A stretch of 64,000 nucleotides of DNA from Acetobacteroides hydrogenigenes (GTDB lineage Bacteria; Bacteroidota; Bacteroidia; Bacteroidales; ZOR0009), in NCBI RefSeq assembly GCF_004340205.1, contig NZ_SLWB01000013.1:50742-114741 (forward strand), in the 5' to 3' direction. Shown here in pieces: positions 1 to 7,648 of the stretch. Under the pieces are notes generated by a model. That model did no database searches and was not told the DNA's origin. It saw only the letters and a list, made by a program, of their open reading frames with translations. Made by a program: the position numbers and the translations under genes. Within the stretch, counting starts at the first letter, position 1. Every line of letters starts with the position of its first letter.

Positions 1-1
1 A

Positions 2-1228
2 GGCATTGCCCAAACAGGAACTGGAAAGACATTTGCCTACTTGATTCCTATCCTACGCCAGCTAAGCTACTCCGATCAGAAGCAGCCTCGAGTAATCATT
101 ATTGTTCCAACCCGAGAGCTAGTTCTTCAAGTTATAAAGGAAATTGAATCGCTAACCCCTTACATGACCGTTAGAATTGCAGGCGTGTACGGAGGTGCCA
201 ATATTAACACTCAAAGGCAGATTATTCACGACGGCTTGGACATCCTTGTTGCAACTCCTGGTCGCCTATACGATCTAGCGCTTACCGGGGTACTTCGCTT
301 CAAGTCCGTTCAAAAGTTGGTAATCGATGAGGTTGATGAGATGCTAAACATGGGCTTCAGACCGCAGCTAATGAGCATTTTGGATTTGCTCCCCGAAAAG
401 CGACAAAACCTAATGTTCTCGGCTACGCTAACTGCCGATGTAGAGGCGCTTATCGATTTATACTTCGATAAACCAGAACGCATTGAGGAAGCACCTCATG
501 GAACGCCACTAGATAGTATCGATCAGCGCACCTACTTTGTTCCCAACTACAACACCAAGGTGAATATGTTGGAGTACCTTCTTGTCAACGAAGAGGATAT
601 GAGCCGGGTGCTAATCTTTGTACGGAACAAGCGTATTGCAGACAAGCTCCACGAGCGCCTCAGCGAAAAGCATCCAGGAAAAATCGGCGTTATCCACTCC
701 AACAAGGCACCCAATACCCGCGTAAATGCTCTGAATCGTTTTCAAAATGGCGAGTCGAGGGCGCTAATTGCCACAGATATTATCTCTAGGGGATTGGATA
801 TATCGGACGTTTCTCATGTCATCAACTTTGATACACCAATGGAGGCGCCAGATTACATACACCGTATTGGTAGAACCGGACGTGCCGACAAAACGGGTAT
901 TGCCATCAACCTGGTTGTAAAAGACGACGAGGAACTACTAATGGCCGTTGAACGCTTAATGAAGAAGCCTATCCCTCAAATTCCACTACCAGAAGATCTC
1001 AAAATATCAACAGTACTTACCGAAGACGAAAAACAAGCACCTTTATACGACAAAAACTACCTAAAAGCACCATCAATAAAGAATTCCAAGGGGAATTTCC
1101 ACGAAAAAAAGGAGAAGAACAAGAAGGTAAACCTTGGAGGTCCTAGTAAACGGAATGACAAAAAGAAAGCCAAGTTTAGTAACAAAAAAACGACACAAGG
1201 CCCTAAGACTGGAAAAATGTACTTCTAG
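2..1228 (+). CDS. DEAD-box ATP-dependent RNA helicase, 5' end cut by the window
   Basis: The reading frame is already open at base 2, so the start lies outside the window; 408 residues are visible. Motif I (AQTGTGKT, residues 3-10), motif II as DEVD (109-112), motif III SAT (140-142) and motif VI HRIGRTGR (287-294) are all present and in order, giving most of RecA-like domain 1 and all of domain 2. The last 70 or so residues are rich in Lys and Asn, a basic tail usual in helicases that remodel rRNA or mRNA. The family unwinds short RNA duplexes using ATP. Which DEAD-box paralog this is (CsdA, RhlE or other) cannot be told without the N-terminus. A strong hairpin follows the stop. Confidence 0.95.
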   Translation, partial: GIAQTGTGKTFAYLIPILRQLSYSDQKQPRVIIIVPTRELVLQVIKEIESLTPYMTVRIAGVYGGANINTQRQIIHDGLDILVATPGRLYDLALTGVLRFKSVQKLVIDEVDEMLNMGFRPQLMSILDLLPEKRQNLMFSATLTADVEALIDLYFDKPERIEEAPHGTPLDSIDQRTYFVPNYNTKVNMLEYLLVNEEDMSRVLIFVRNKRIADKLHERLSEKHPGKIGVIHSNKAPNTRVNALNRFQNGESRALIATDIISRGLDISDVSHVINFDTPMEAPDYIHRIGRTGRADKTGIAINLVVKDDEELLMAVERLMKKPIPQIPLPEDLKISTVLTEDEKQAPLYDKNYLKAPSIKNSKGNFHEKKEKNKKVNLGGPSKRNDKKKAKFSNKKTTQGPKTGKMYF

Positions 1229-1243
1229 CCTACTTTATAAAAT

Positions 1244-1279
1244 AAAAGGGTGTTTCTTCATAGAAACACCCTTTTTATT
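1244..1279. terminator. Bidirectional intrinsic terminator
   Basis: A 13-bp stem (AAAAGGGTGTTTC at 1244-1256 pairing with 1263-1275), 6-nt loop, with A-rich and T-rich flanks. It lies between the convergent helicase and barrel genes and can serve both. Confidence 0.85.
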
Positions 1280-1297
1280 TTGCTTTGCCAATATAGT

Positions 1298-1933
1298 CTA
1301 GAACAGCTTCAATCCAAGAGTAAAAATGAACTGCTGAGGACGGCTTCCAAAGTTCACTTTGCTTCCTGATGCTGTATTATAAGCAGATCCAAGTTTGCTG
1401 ATGCTAGTTTCGTATCGAGCATCCAACGAGATCTTTGAAATATCAAGACCAACACCAGCCTGAAGTCCCCAATTAGCCTTATCCATATCCTGATCCAATC
1501 CACTAACATTGTCAACTATGTTAGTGTTGCTCAGAATGATAGTTGCAACAGGCCCTGCATTTACTCGAAGTGGACCAAATTTAGTTCCAAAAAGGATTGG
1601 GATATTCAACGTATTAAGTTTGTTAACTTCCTTGCTAACAGTAGTTGTTCCTATTTCTTGCAATGTTATCTCAGTACTCGATTGTGCGTAGTACAATTCA
1701 GGTTGAACAAAGAATCCTAGAATAGAAACACGAGCATATGCCCCTGCCAAGAATCCAACTTTTGCCTTGTTGTTGATTATATCGTAGCCTTTACCTTCAT
1801 CATTGGTCAATGAAACATTCTTAAAAACATCTGTTGTGGTATTGACACCTGCCTTCAACCCAAACGTCACCAACTGAGCATTAACAACTCCTGTAAAACC
1901 CAACAGAACTACAATTAAAAAAAACTTCCTCAT
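1298..1933 (-). CDS. Outer-membrane beta-barrel protein (PorT/OMP_b-brl_2-like)
   Basis: A 211-residue protein with a Sec signal peptide (MRKFF, then a hydrophobic stretch ending VNA-Q) and alternating-residue strands through the body (FGLKAGVN, LGFFVQPELYYAQ, KFGPLRVNAGPV), ending in FTLGLKLF with a terminal aromatic typical of outer-membrane barrels. This is the pattern of the small 8-strand porin-like families common in Bacteroidetes. The frame also opens three codons earlier at a TTG; the ATG at 1933 is preferred because it directly begins the signal peptide. The ligand or partner is unknown. It is a single gene converging on the helicase. Confidence 0.8.
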   Translation of the reverse strand: MRKFFLIVVLLGFTGVVNAQLVTFGLKAGVNTTTDVFKNVSLTNDEGKGYDIINNKAKVGFLAGAYARVSILGFFVQPELYYAQSSTEITLQEIGTTTVSKEVNKLNTLNIPILFGTKFGPLRVNAGPVATIILSNTNIVDNVSGLDQDMDKANWGLQAGVGLDISKISLDARYETSISKLGSAYNTASGSKVNFGSRPQQFIFTLGLKLF

Positions 1934-1964
1934 AGTATTCAAAAAATTAATTGGTAAAACTTAG

Positions 1965-3434
1965 CTATAGTAATGGGCTAAACAACCGCGCTACCGATTC
2001 TTTTAGCCCATTAATAAAGGGACGTCGCTCCCATGTGTGAAGCGTAATCAGCTTGCAATCTAACAAATCTTTATGGAATTGGCTTTCCAACTCCTTTGCA
2101 AAACCATTATCATATATAAAAGCAGACACTTCGAAGTTATCCTCAAACGAGCGTATATCCATGTTGGCAGTACCTATACTGGCAAAGTAGCTGTCAACCA
2201 TAATGATTTTCGAATGGTTGAAGCCTTTTTCATACAAATAGAACTTGACCCCTGCCTCTAGCATTTCTGTTAAATACGAAAGGGTACTCCAGTAAACAAT
2301 CGTAGAATCAGACTTATGCGGAATCATAATTCGAACATCAACACCGCTTAATGCTGCGGTCTTTATTGCCGTTAAAATGCTCTCGTTGGGCATGAAATAC
2401 GGTGTTGAAATATAAATATGTTCTTTAGCCTTAGTTATGGCAGAAAAGTATGCCTGCATAATACTAGCCCAATCAGAATCTGGGCCTGCACTGCATATCT
2501 GGACTGGCGTATTTCCTGTTTTATCTAATGGAGGCAAATACTTTTCTACATTTTGAAACGTTTTTCCACTTACAAAATACCAATCCATTTGAAAAACAAC
2601 GCCCAATAAATGTACTGCATCACCTTTTATCATTAGGTGAGTGTCTCTCCAAAAGCCCAAATTAGGATCACCCTCAATGTACCTATCGGCAACATTTATT
2701 CCTCCCACAAAACCAATTCTACCATCTACCACTACAATTTTACGATGGTTCCTGAAATTCACCTTACGAGTAAACCAAGGAAAGCTAACCTTCATAAAAG
2801 GGTAAACCTCGATGCCAGCATCTCGCATCTTCTGAACAAACGAACTTTTTAAAGACCAACTACCTACATCATCATATATCAAGCGAACCTCTACGCCATT
2901 TTGAGCCTTCTCTATGAGTATTTCTTGAATTTGTGTTCCTATTTTGTCATCAGAAAAAATGTAGTATTCGAGATGAATAAAGCTTTCCGCCTTAGATATT
3001 TCATCTATTATGGCAGCAAAAGTTTCAGACCCATTATTAAGTAAAGCCACACAATTATTCTCTGTATAAAGCGATTTACTATTGTTCAATAGCAAGCTGA
3101 TTATAGGACGAAACTGCTCCTTTATATCGTTGCCTAGCTTACGTTTTGAATAGCTGGCAAGTTGTTCCTGTAGCACGACATCAAGGATAGCTAAGTCCTT
3201 TAATCCTTTACGATTAAACAGTTTTTGCTTCCGAAAATTTTGCCCAAACACAAAATATATGAATATTCCTACAAGAGGGAGTAGAATTATCACTAAAACC
3301 CAAGATATTGTCCTTACTGGATCCCTCTTCTCATGAATAATGAGGGAAACAACGAAAAACACGGTAAATAAATATAAGCCCTGTAATAAGTAGCTAAGCT
3401 TTATTTGAAGTATGTAGTGAAAAATATTCTCCAT
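1965..3434 (-). CDS. cls: Cardiolipin synthase (phospholipase D family)
   Basis: A 489-residue membrane enzyme that joins two phosphatidylglycerol molecules into cardiolipin. Two N-terminal membrane segments (about residues 20-35 and 43-64) precede two HKD catalytic motifs, HRKIVVVD (about 230) and HSKIIMVD (about 407), each followed by the G-G-N/G-T-N-D signature of bacterial cardiolipin synthases. The frame is open 16 codons further upstream to an ATG at 3482. I place the start at 3434 because MENIF leads directly into the first membrane helix, as in relatives. It is a single gene, 31 nt upstream of the barrel gene on the same strand. Confidence 0.92.
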   Translation of the reverse strand: MENIFHYILQIKLSYLLQGLYLFTVFFVVSLIIHEKRDPVRTISWVLVIILLPLVGIFIYFVFGQNFRKQKLFNRKGLKDLAILDVVLQEQLASYSKRKLGNDIKEQFRPIISLLLNNSKSLYTENNCVALLNNGSETFAAIIDEISKAESFIHLEYYIFSDDKIGTQIQEILIEKAQNGVEVRLIYDDVGSWSLKSSFVQKMRDAGIEVYPFMKVSFPWFTRKVNFRNHRKIVVVDGRIGFVGGINVADRYIEGDPNLGFWRDTHLMIKGDAVHLLGVVFQMDWYFVSGKTFQNVEKYLPPLDKTGNTPVQICSAGPDSDWASIMQAYFSAITKAKEHIYISTPYFMPNESILTAIKTAALSGVDVRIMIPHKSDSTIVYWSTLSYLTEMLEAGVKFYLYEKGFNHSKIIMVDSYFASIGTANMDIRSFEDNFEVSAFIYDNGFAKELESQFHKDLLDCKLITLHTWERRPFINGLKESVARLFSPLL

Positions 3435-3598
3435 TGCTAATGTTTCCGATTTTAAAAGTAGCCAATTTCGGGATAAGCTCACACTGTTAAGCGCAAAATT
3501 TAATGAGATTAGCCAATTTATACGAAAAAGACAGCATTCTGATATAAAAAGTCGTTACACTAAAAGATGTATTTAATTATAAAACAGCAACTACAACA

Positions 3599-3635
3599 AA
3601 AACAAAGGGATATCAATTCAGTTTGATACCCCCAA
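3599..3635 (-). terminator. Intrinsic terminator of the SDR gene
   Basis: Read on the minus strand, GGGTATCAA ... TTGATATCCC forms an imperfect stem followed by TTTGTTTTTG, 20 nt after the SDR stop. Confidence 0.6.
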
Positions 3636-3656
3636 CGGTTTATGTTATAGCACGAC

Positions 3657-4481
3657 CTACCTTTTTAAAGGAGAATTTGGTTCTTTTGCCATCTCGTTAA
3701 AGGCCAACTTATCCAAAAGAGCAGGAGCAATCTTGCTTAGAAAAACAGTTACCTTCCCCACAAGGGTCATTACCAATGTGCGCTTTTTACGCTCAATACC
3801 GTTGGCAATCCTTAGGGCAACCTCTTCAGAAGACATCATCTTTGCTTCTTCACGAGGCGTTTCCCCTTGTTTTTGACCATCTTGATTCAACGCATTTAGT
3901 CGGACATTTGAGGCTGTAAACCCTGGTGCAACCACCATTACATGCAGCCCCTGCTTTAAGGTTTCAACACGCAATGTTTCCAAAAAACCGTTCATAGCAA
4001 ATTTTGATGAAGAATAACCCGTGCGCCCAGGCAATCCCATAAAACCAGCGATTGAGCTAACCCCCACTATACTACCCTTAGACTGCAGCAAATGAGGAAG
4101 AGCATACTTAGTACAATAAACAGTTCCCCAAAAGTTTACGTCCATTAACTTGCGAATTACATTCAGGTCGAGATCCTCGAAAATTGCACGCATAGAGATG
4201 CCCGCATTGTTAATCAGAATATCGATGCTGCCATAGGAAGAAAGAGCAAATTCCACAAAATTCTGACATGATTCCTGATTAGCAACATCGAGATGACAGG
4301 CTACAGCAACTCCCCCATCCTTGGAGATCAAATCGACAATAGCAGCCAGTTCTTCAGTATTACGAGCTCCCAGCACAACTTTAGCACCACGTCTGGCAAA
4401 TTCGAACGCACAAGCCTTACCAATTCCAGAAGATGCACCCGTTATGAGTACAACTTTCCCCAAAAAATGATTTTTACCCAT
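3657..4481 (-). CDS. Short-chain dehydrogenase/reductase
   Basis: A 274-residue NAD(P)-dependent SDR. The cofactor motif TGASSGIG is at the N-terminus, NNAG is present, and the catalytic Ser and YSSSK (Tyr-x-x-x-Lys) follow. The C-terminal part (RIANGIERKKRTLVM, then a hydrophobic stretch) resembles the DltE/YqjQ-type classical SDRs that act on lipid or ketone substrates; the substrate is unknown. The open frame runs to 4616, but that extension would overlap the tRNA promoter on the other strand and has no conserved content. ATG 4481 starts just before the Rossmann motif; ATG 4499 is the alternative. It is transcribed divergently from the tRNA genes. Confidence 0.88.
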   Translation of the reverse strand: MGKNHFLGKVVLITGASSGIGKACAFEFARRGAKVVLGARNTEELAAIVDLISKDGGVAVACHLDVANQESCQNFVEFALSSYGSIDILINNAGISMRAIFEDLDLNVIRKLMDVNFWGTVYCTKYALPHLLQSKGSIVGVSSIAGFMGLPGRTGYSSSKFAMNGFLETLRVETLKQGLHVMVVAPGFTASNVRLNALNQDGQKQGETPREEAKMMSSEEVALRIANGIERKKRTLVMTLVGKVTVFLSKIAPALLDKLAFNEMAKEPNSPLKR

Positions 4482-4578
4482 TGTTATCTTATTTCTCATA
4501 GCCAGCCAAATAGGGTATAATTGCCCGATTTTACTGGATTGCAAAGGTTCAAAAGTAACGAAAAAACCAATATTGGGG

Positions 4579-4608
4579 TTGTTCAAATCAAAAAAAGGCG
4601 TACCTTTG
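4579..4608 (+). promoter_or_regulatory. Bacteroidetes-type promoter of the tRNA-Lys cluster
   Basis: TTG at 4579-4581, 19 nt, then TACCTTTG at 4601-4608, a full match to the TAnnTTTG -7 element. The first tRNA begins 18 nt downstream, so transcription would start about 10 nt before it. Confidence 0.85.
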
Positions 4609-4625
4609 CACCGCATTTGAACAGA

Positions 4626-4698
4626 GATTCAGTAGCTCAGCAGGTAGAGCACATCCCTTTTAAGGATGGGGTCCTGGGTTCGAGCCCCAGCTGGATCA
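4626..4698 (+). tRNA. tRNA-Lys (anticodon TTT), copy 1
   Basis: 73 nt forming a complete cloverleaf: acceptor GATTCAG/CTGGATC (one T-G wobble), D-stem GCTC/GAGC, anticodon stem CATCC/GGATG with loop CTTTTAA (anticodon TTT, Lys), T-arm CTGGG-TTCGAGC-CCCAG, discriminator A. The CCA end is not encoded. Confidence 0.97.
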
Positions 4699-4720
4699 CA
4701 AGGTTAAAAGCATTTTCGGA

Positions 4721-4793
4721 GATTCAGTAGCTCAGCAGGTAGAGCACATCCCTTTTAAGGATGGGGTCCTGGGTTCGAGCCCCAGCTGGATCA
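4721..4793 (+). tRNA. tRNA-Lys (anticodon TTT), copy 2
   Basis: Identical to copy 1 over all 73 nt. The spacer (about 22 nt) is also shared, so the unit arose by tandem duplication of about 95 bp. Confidence 0.97.
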
Positions 4794-4817
4794 CTAAGGT
4801 TAAAAGCATTATTCGGA

Positions 4818-4890
4818 GATTCAGTAGCTCAGCTGGTAGAGCACATCCCTTTTAAGGATGGGGTCCTGGGTTCGAGCCCCAGCTGGATCA
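4818..4890 (+). tRNA. tRNA-Lys (anticodon TTT), copy 3
   Basis: Same cloverleaf as copies 1 and 2, with one visible difference in the D-loop (AGCTGGTA instead of AGCAGGTA). It is the last gene of the tRNA transcript and is followed at once by a terminator. Confidence 0.97.
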
Positions 4891-4891
4891 C

Positions 4892-4921
4892 AAGCCCATC
4901 AGTTTTGGTGGGCTTTTTTAT
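4892..4921 (+). terminator. Terminator of the tRNA-Lys cluster
   Basis: AAGCCCA (4892-4898) pairs with TGGGCTT (4909-4915), followed by a run of T. Confidence 0.85.
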
Positions 4922-4950
4922 TTTCATCACCTTAAAAATAGCTATCCTAC

Positions 4951-4980
4951 TTGAGATGCATTAATAATCTTCTACATTTG
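4951..4980 (+). promoter_or_regulatory. Promoter of the TPR protein gene
   Basis: TTG at 4951-4953, 19 nt, TACATTTG at 4973-4980: a full match to the Bacteroidetes consensus, 20 nt before the ATG. Confidence 0.8.
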
Positions 4981-5000
4981 CCGAAGTTAATTCCCAGCAT

Positions 5001-5309
5001 ATGAACAGAGTTAGTCAAGCCATAGAGTTGTTCGATCAGCACAGGTACAGCGAAGCTTTATCAGAAATAGAAGCAGCAAAAAAAGAGGGTGTTGTGTCAT
5101 TTGATTTATACCTCTATCAAGGACGAATTCTGCAGAAGATGAGTCAATATGGACCAGCAATCAACTCCTACACGCGCGCGATGGAGATCGACCCAAACGA
5201 TTCTCGTCCCGAGAACGAGATCCAGCTTATAAAAAACATACTCTCCATTACTAACAACTTTTACTACGAGAACCCTTACACCGATATGGAATTAATTGAC
5301 AAGCTATAA
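5001..5309 (+). CDS. Small tetratricopeptide-repeat protein
   Basis: 102 residues with about two TPR-like helical hairpins (AIELFDQHRYSEALSEIEAA; LYLYQGRILQKMSQYGPAINSYTRAMEIDP). The C-terminal ILSITNNFYYENPYT resembles the closing segment (roughly ILxF-x-N-x-D-x-Y-N-P) seen in many small Bacteroidetes TPR proteins. There is no signal peptide, so it is probably a cytoplasmic scaffold. It has its own promoter and is followed by the trp leader region. The partner is unknown. Confidence 0.75.
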   Translation: MNRVSQAIELFDQHRYSEALSEIEAAKKEGVVSFDLYLYQGRILQKMSQYGPAINSYTRAMEIDPNDSRPENEIQLIKNILSITNNFYYENPYTDMELIDKL

Positions 5310-5386
5310 GTCTAATTCAGAGTCTGAACTTCAGTCCTATGAATGACTCTAGTATTTCCTTTAGCAAAATTTATGAAGAGAAAAGG

Positions 5387-5417
5387 TTGCACATTCAGCA
5401 AATCATTTCTATACTTG
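5387..5417 (+). promoter_or_regulatory. Promoter of the trp operon
   Basis: TTG at 5387-5389, 20 nt, TATACTTG at 5410-5417 (7 of 8 matches to TAnnTTTG). Transcription would start near 5424, about 20 nt before the trpL ATG, which gives the short untranslated region expected for attenuation. Confidence 0.75.
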
Positions 5418-5442
5418 CAAGCACGAAAAAACAAAAATTAAG

Positions 5443-5505
5443 ATGAATCGCAGTTTACAACTTTCTCAAGCATGGTGGTGGCGCAACAAAAATTTGTTGT
5501 GTTAA
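5443..5505 (+). CDS. trpL: trp operon leader peptide with three tandem Trp codons
   Basis: A 20-residue ORF, MNRSLQLSQAWWWRNKNLLC, with TGG-TGG-TGG at 5473-5481 and stop TAA at 5503-5505. It sits between a Bacteroidetes promoter and a strong terminator just ahead of trpE. Three consecutive Trp codons are very improbable by chance, and the surrounding RNA shows matching alternative pairings. Its job is not a protein product but to sense charged tRNA-Trp: scarcity stalls the ribosome at residues 11-13. The ATG is preceded by an A-rich stretch without a Shine-Dalgarno sequence, as is normal in this group. Confidence 0.93.
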   Translation: MNRSLQLSQAWWWRNKNLLC

Positions 5506-5548
5506 GCCGTTATGCCTAGTTGAGAAATTGTAAGACCAAAATATTAAA

Positions 5549-5579
5549 GGGGCTCGCTTAACACAAGCGAGCCCCTTTT
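5549..5579 (+). terminator. trp attenuator terminator hairpin
   Basis: 11-bp GC-rich perfect stem, loop AACAC, then TTTT. Its 5' arm and loop are the same bases used by the antiterminator. Confidence 0.92.
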
Positions 5580-5609
5580 GCATTATTCAACTCCGAACTT
5601 TATCCGCAT

Positions 5610-7031
5610 ATGAAAACAAAATACAGCCTTAAGAAGAAAGTTATAAAGCTTCCTGCAGACACCATCACCCCTGTTGGTGTTTACCTTAAGATGCGCGACA
5701 TGTACCCTGGCGCTTTGCTGCTCGAGTGTACAGACTACAGCTCGCAGCAAAACGCCTTTTCGCATATCTGCCTAAATCCGATACTAGGAATAGAGGTAAG
5801 TGAAGCAGATGTTTCAACCTACTATCCCAATGGAGAAAAGGCGCTAATAGCAACTGCAAACCTTGTAGAACAGATAAACGCTTTTATCAGCAGTATCGAG
5901 GTTGTGAACTTTCAAGAAAATGACTTCGGTGTTGATGGACTTTTCGGCTTTACCTCATTCGATAGCGCTGTTATTTTCGATAAATACCCAGATGATATTG
6001 TAGAGAAGGTTTCACAGAACCGTGAAATACCATTCCTCCGCTACGATCTATTCAAGGTGGTAATTTCGTTTAACCACTTCAACGAAACGCTTGCAATCAC
6101 CGAGTTTTACAATGAGGATTCGCCGCTATTGCTAACCGAAAGCATTCAGGCGCAACTAAACAACCGCAACTTTGGCTCGTATCCCTTTAGCACAGAAGGA
6201 AGCGAGAAAAATCCTCTAAAGGATAGCGATTTCAAAGCAATGGTTGCAAAAGCCAAAGAGCACTGCCAGCGTGGCGATGTTTTTCAGCTGGTAGTTTCGA
6301 AACCATACCATCAGAAGTTTAAAGGCGACGAATTTAACGTTTACCGTGCACTTCGTTCGGTAAACCCATCTCCATACCTATTCTACTTCGACTATATTGG
6401 CTATAAGATATTTGGTTCATCGCCAGAGGCGCAGCTGAAGGTTGGCGAGGGTAAGGCAACCATCAACCCCATTGCTGGCACAGTAAAACGTACCGGAGAT
6501 GCGCTAACCGACTTTAAGCTTGCCAACGAACTTATCAACAATCCAAAGGAGAACTCAGAGCACGTAATGCTGGTAGATTTAGCCCGCAACGACCTGAGCC
6601 GCAGCTGCGACAACGTGAAGGTTGAAATCTACAAGGAAATTCAAACGTTCTCGCACGTAATCCACCTAGTATCGACCGTTACAGGCGATATTCGCAAAGG
6701 CTCCACTCCTTTTACGCTTTTTGCAGACACTTTTCCTGCCGGAACGCTAAGCGGTGCTCCAAAGCACAAGGCAATTGAACTGATTGTTGATATGGAGCCA
6801 ACACAGCGCGGTTACTACGGCGGTGGAATTGGTTACATTGGACTAGATGGATCGCTAAACCACGCCATTACCATTCGCTCGTTTTTTAGCAAGCATGGCG
6901 TGCTAACCTACCAAGCCGGCGCAGGCGTGGTAATTGACTCTACCGAAAAAGGAGAGCTACAAGAGGTAAATAACAAGCTTAACGCCCTTCGTTCGGCACT
7001 TGAACTAGTATCTAACTACATAAACAAATAG
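5610..7031 (+). CDS. trpE: Anthranilate synthase component I
   Basis: 473 residues, the normal length. It converts chorismate and ammonia to anthranilate, the first committed step to tryptophan. Visible chorismate-enzyme motifs include INPIAGTVKRTGD, VDLARNDLSR, TFPAGTLSGAPK and YQAGAGVVIDS. The N-terminal Trp-binding motif, usually LLES, reads LLEC here (residues 37-40), so the Ser that contacts inhibitor Trp in the enteric enzyme is a Cys. It is the first structural gene after the attenuator and is followed by trpG with a 2-nt gap, so the two subunits are made together. Confidence 0.97.
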   Translation: MKTKYSLKKKVIKLPADTITPVGVYLKMRDMYPGALLLECTDYSSQQNAFSHICLNPILGIEVSEADVSTYYPNGEKALIATANLVEQINAFISSIEVVNFQENDFGVDGLFGFTSFDSAVIFDKYPDDIVEKVSQNREIPFLRYDLFKVVISFNHFNETLAITEFYNEDSPLLLTESIQAQLNNRNFGSYPFSTEGSEKNPLKDSDFKAMVAKAKEHCQRGDVFQLVVSKPYHQKFKGDEFNVYRALRSVNPSPYLFYFDYIGYKIFGSSPEAQLKVGEGKATINPIAGTVKRTGDALTDFKLANELINNPKENSEHVMLVDLARNDLSRSCDNVKVEIYKEIQTFSHVIHLVSTVTGDIRKGSTPFTLFADTFPAGTLSGAPKHKAIELIVDMEPTQRGYYGGGIGYIGLDGSLNHAITIRSFFSKHGVLTYQAGAGVVIDSTEKGELQEVNNKLNALRSALELVSNYINK

Positions 7032-7033
7032 TA

Positions 7034-7609
7034 ATGGCAAATATTCTTGTATTCGACAACTACGATTCTTTTACCTACAATTTGGTTCACTACGTACGCA
7101 AAGTCGGTGGTCATAATGTTGATGTTTTTAGAAACGATGAAATTGCTTTGGATGATGTTGAAAAATACGATGGTATCATTCTGTCTCCAGGACCGGGAAT
7201 TCCAGAAGAAGCAGGCTTACTGCTTCCGCTAATAAAAAGATACTACAGCACAAAAAGAATATTTGGTGTTTGTCTTGGTCAGCAGGCAATAGCAGAAGCA
7301 TTCGGAGGAACGCTCATCAACCTCGAAACTGTTTTCCACGGAGTTGCATCAACCATTAATGTAAGCATGCCTAATCATTATATATTTAACGGATTACCTC
7401 AAAGAGTTGAAGTAGGAAGATACCACTCTTGGGTGGTATCGAAGGAGACGCTTCCAACCTGTCTGACCATCGAAGCGGAAGATGAAAATGGCGAGATCAT
7501 GGCGCTTAGTCACAAAGAATTTGATGTTTGTGGAGTACAGTTTCACCCCGAATCGGTGCTAACGCCTCAAGGATTCGAGATGATAAAAAATTGGTTAGAT
7601 AGATTTTAG
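7034..7609 (+). CDS. trpG: Anthranilate synthase component II (glutamine amidotransferase)
   Basis: 191 residues, stand-alone class I amidotransferase that supplies ammonia from glutamine to TrpE. The catalytic triad is visible: Cys80 in FGVCLGQQ, His171 and Glu173 in VQFHPES. The nucleophile motif has Gln where GHQ is usual (LGQQ). The oxyanion motif SPGPG is at 51-55. It is two nucleotides downstream of trpE. It is not fused to trpD as in enteric bacteria. Confidence 0.96.
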   Translation: MANILVFDNYDSFTYNLVHYVRKVGGHNVDVFRNDEIALDDVEKYDGIILSPGPGIPEEAGLLLPLIKRYYSTKRIFGVCLGQQAIAEAFGGTLINLETVFHGVASTINVSMPNHYIFNGLPQRVEVGRYHSWVVSKETLPTCLTIEAEDENGEIMALSHKEFDVCGVQFHPESVLTPQGFEMIKNWLDRF

Positions 7610-7648
7610 ATCATTCAAAACACCAATCAATCACAAATCGAAAACTCA

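Larger units (their letters stand above)
5443..5579 (+). promoter_or_regulatory. trp transcription attenuator (ribosome-mediated)
   Basis: Three competing pairings are visible. (a) Arms 5455-5460 + 5462-5469 pair with 5528-5533 + 5520-5527: 14 bp with one bulged C, the 5' arm lying inside trpL before the Trp codons. (b) Antiterminator: TTGTGTTAAGC (5497-5507, spanning the trpL stop) pairs perfectly over 11 nt with GCTTAACACAA (5556-5566). (c) Terminator: GGGGCTCGCTT (5549-5559) pairs with 5565-5575, then TTTT. A ribosome stalled at the Trp codons breaks (a) and leaves 5497-5507 free to form (b), giving read-through; a ribosome at the stop codon covers it and (c) forms. The pairings are seen; the mechanism follows the classical trp attenuator. 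Confidence 0.9.

Noticed and set aside
4482..4616. Long N-terminus of the SDR at 3.66-4.48 kb
   Set aside because: It would cover the tRNA promoter region and contains no conserved residues; the Rossmann motif starts right after ATG 4481.
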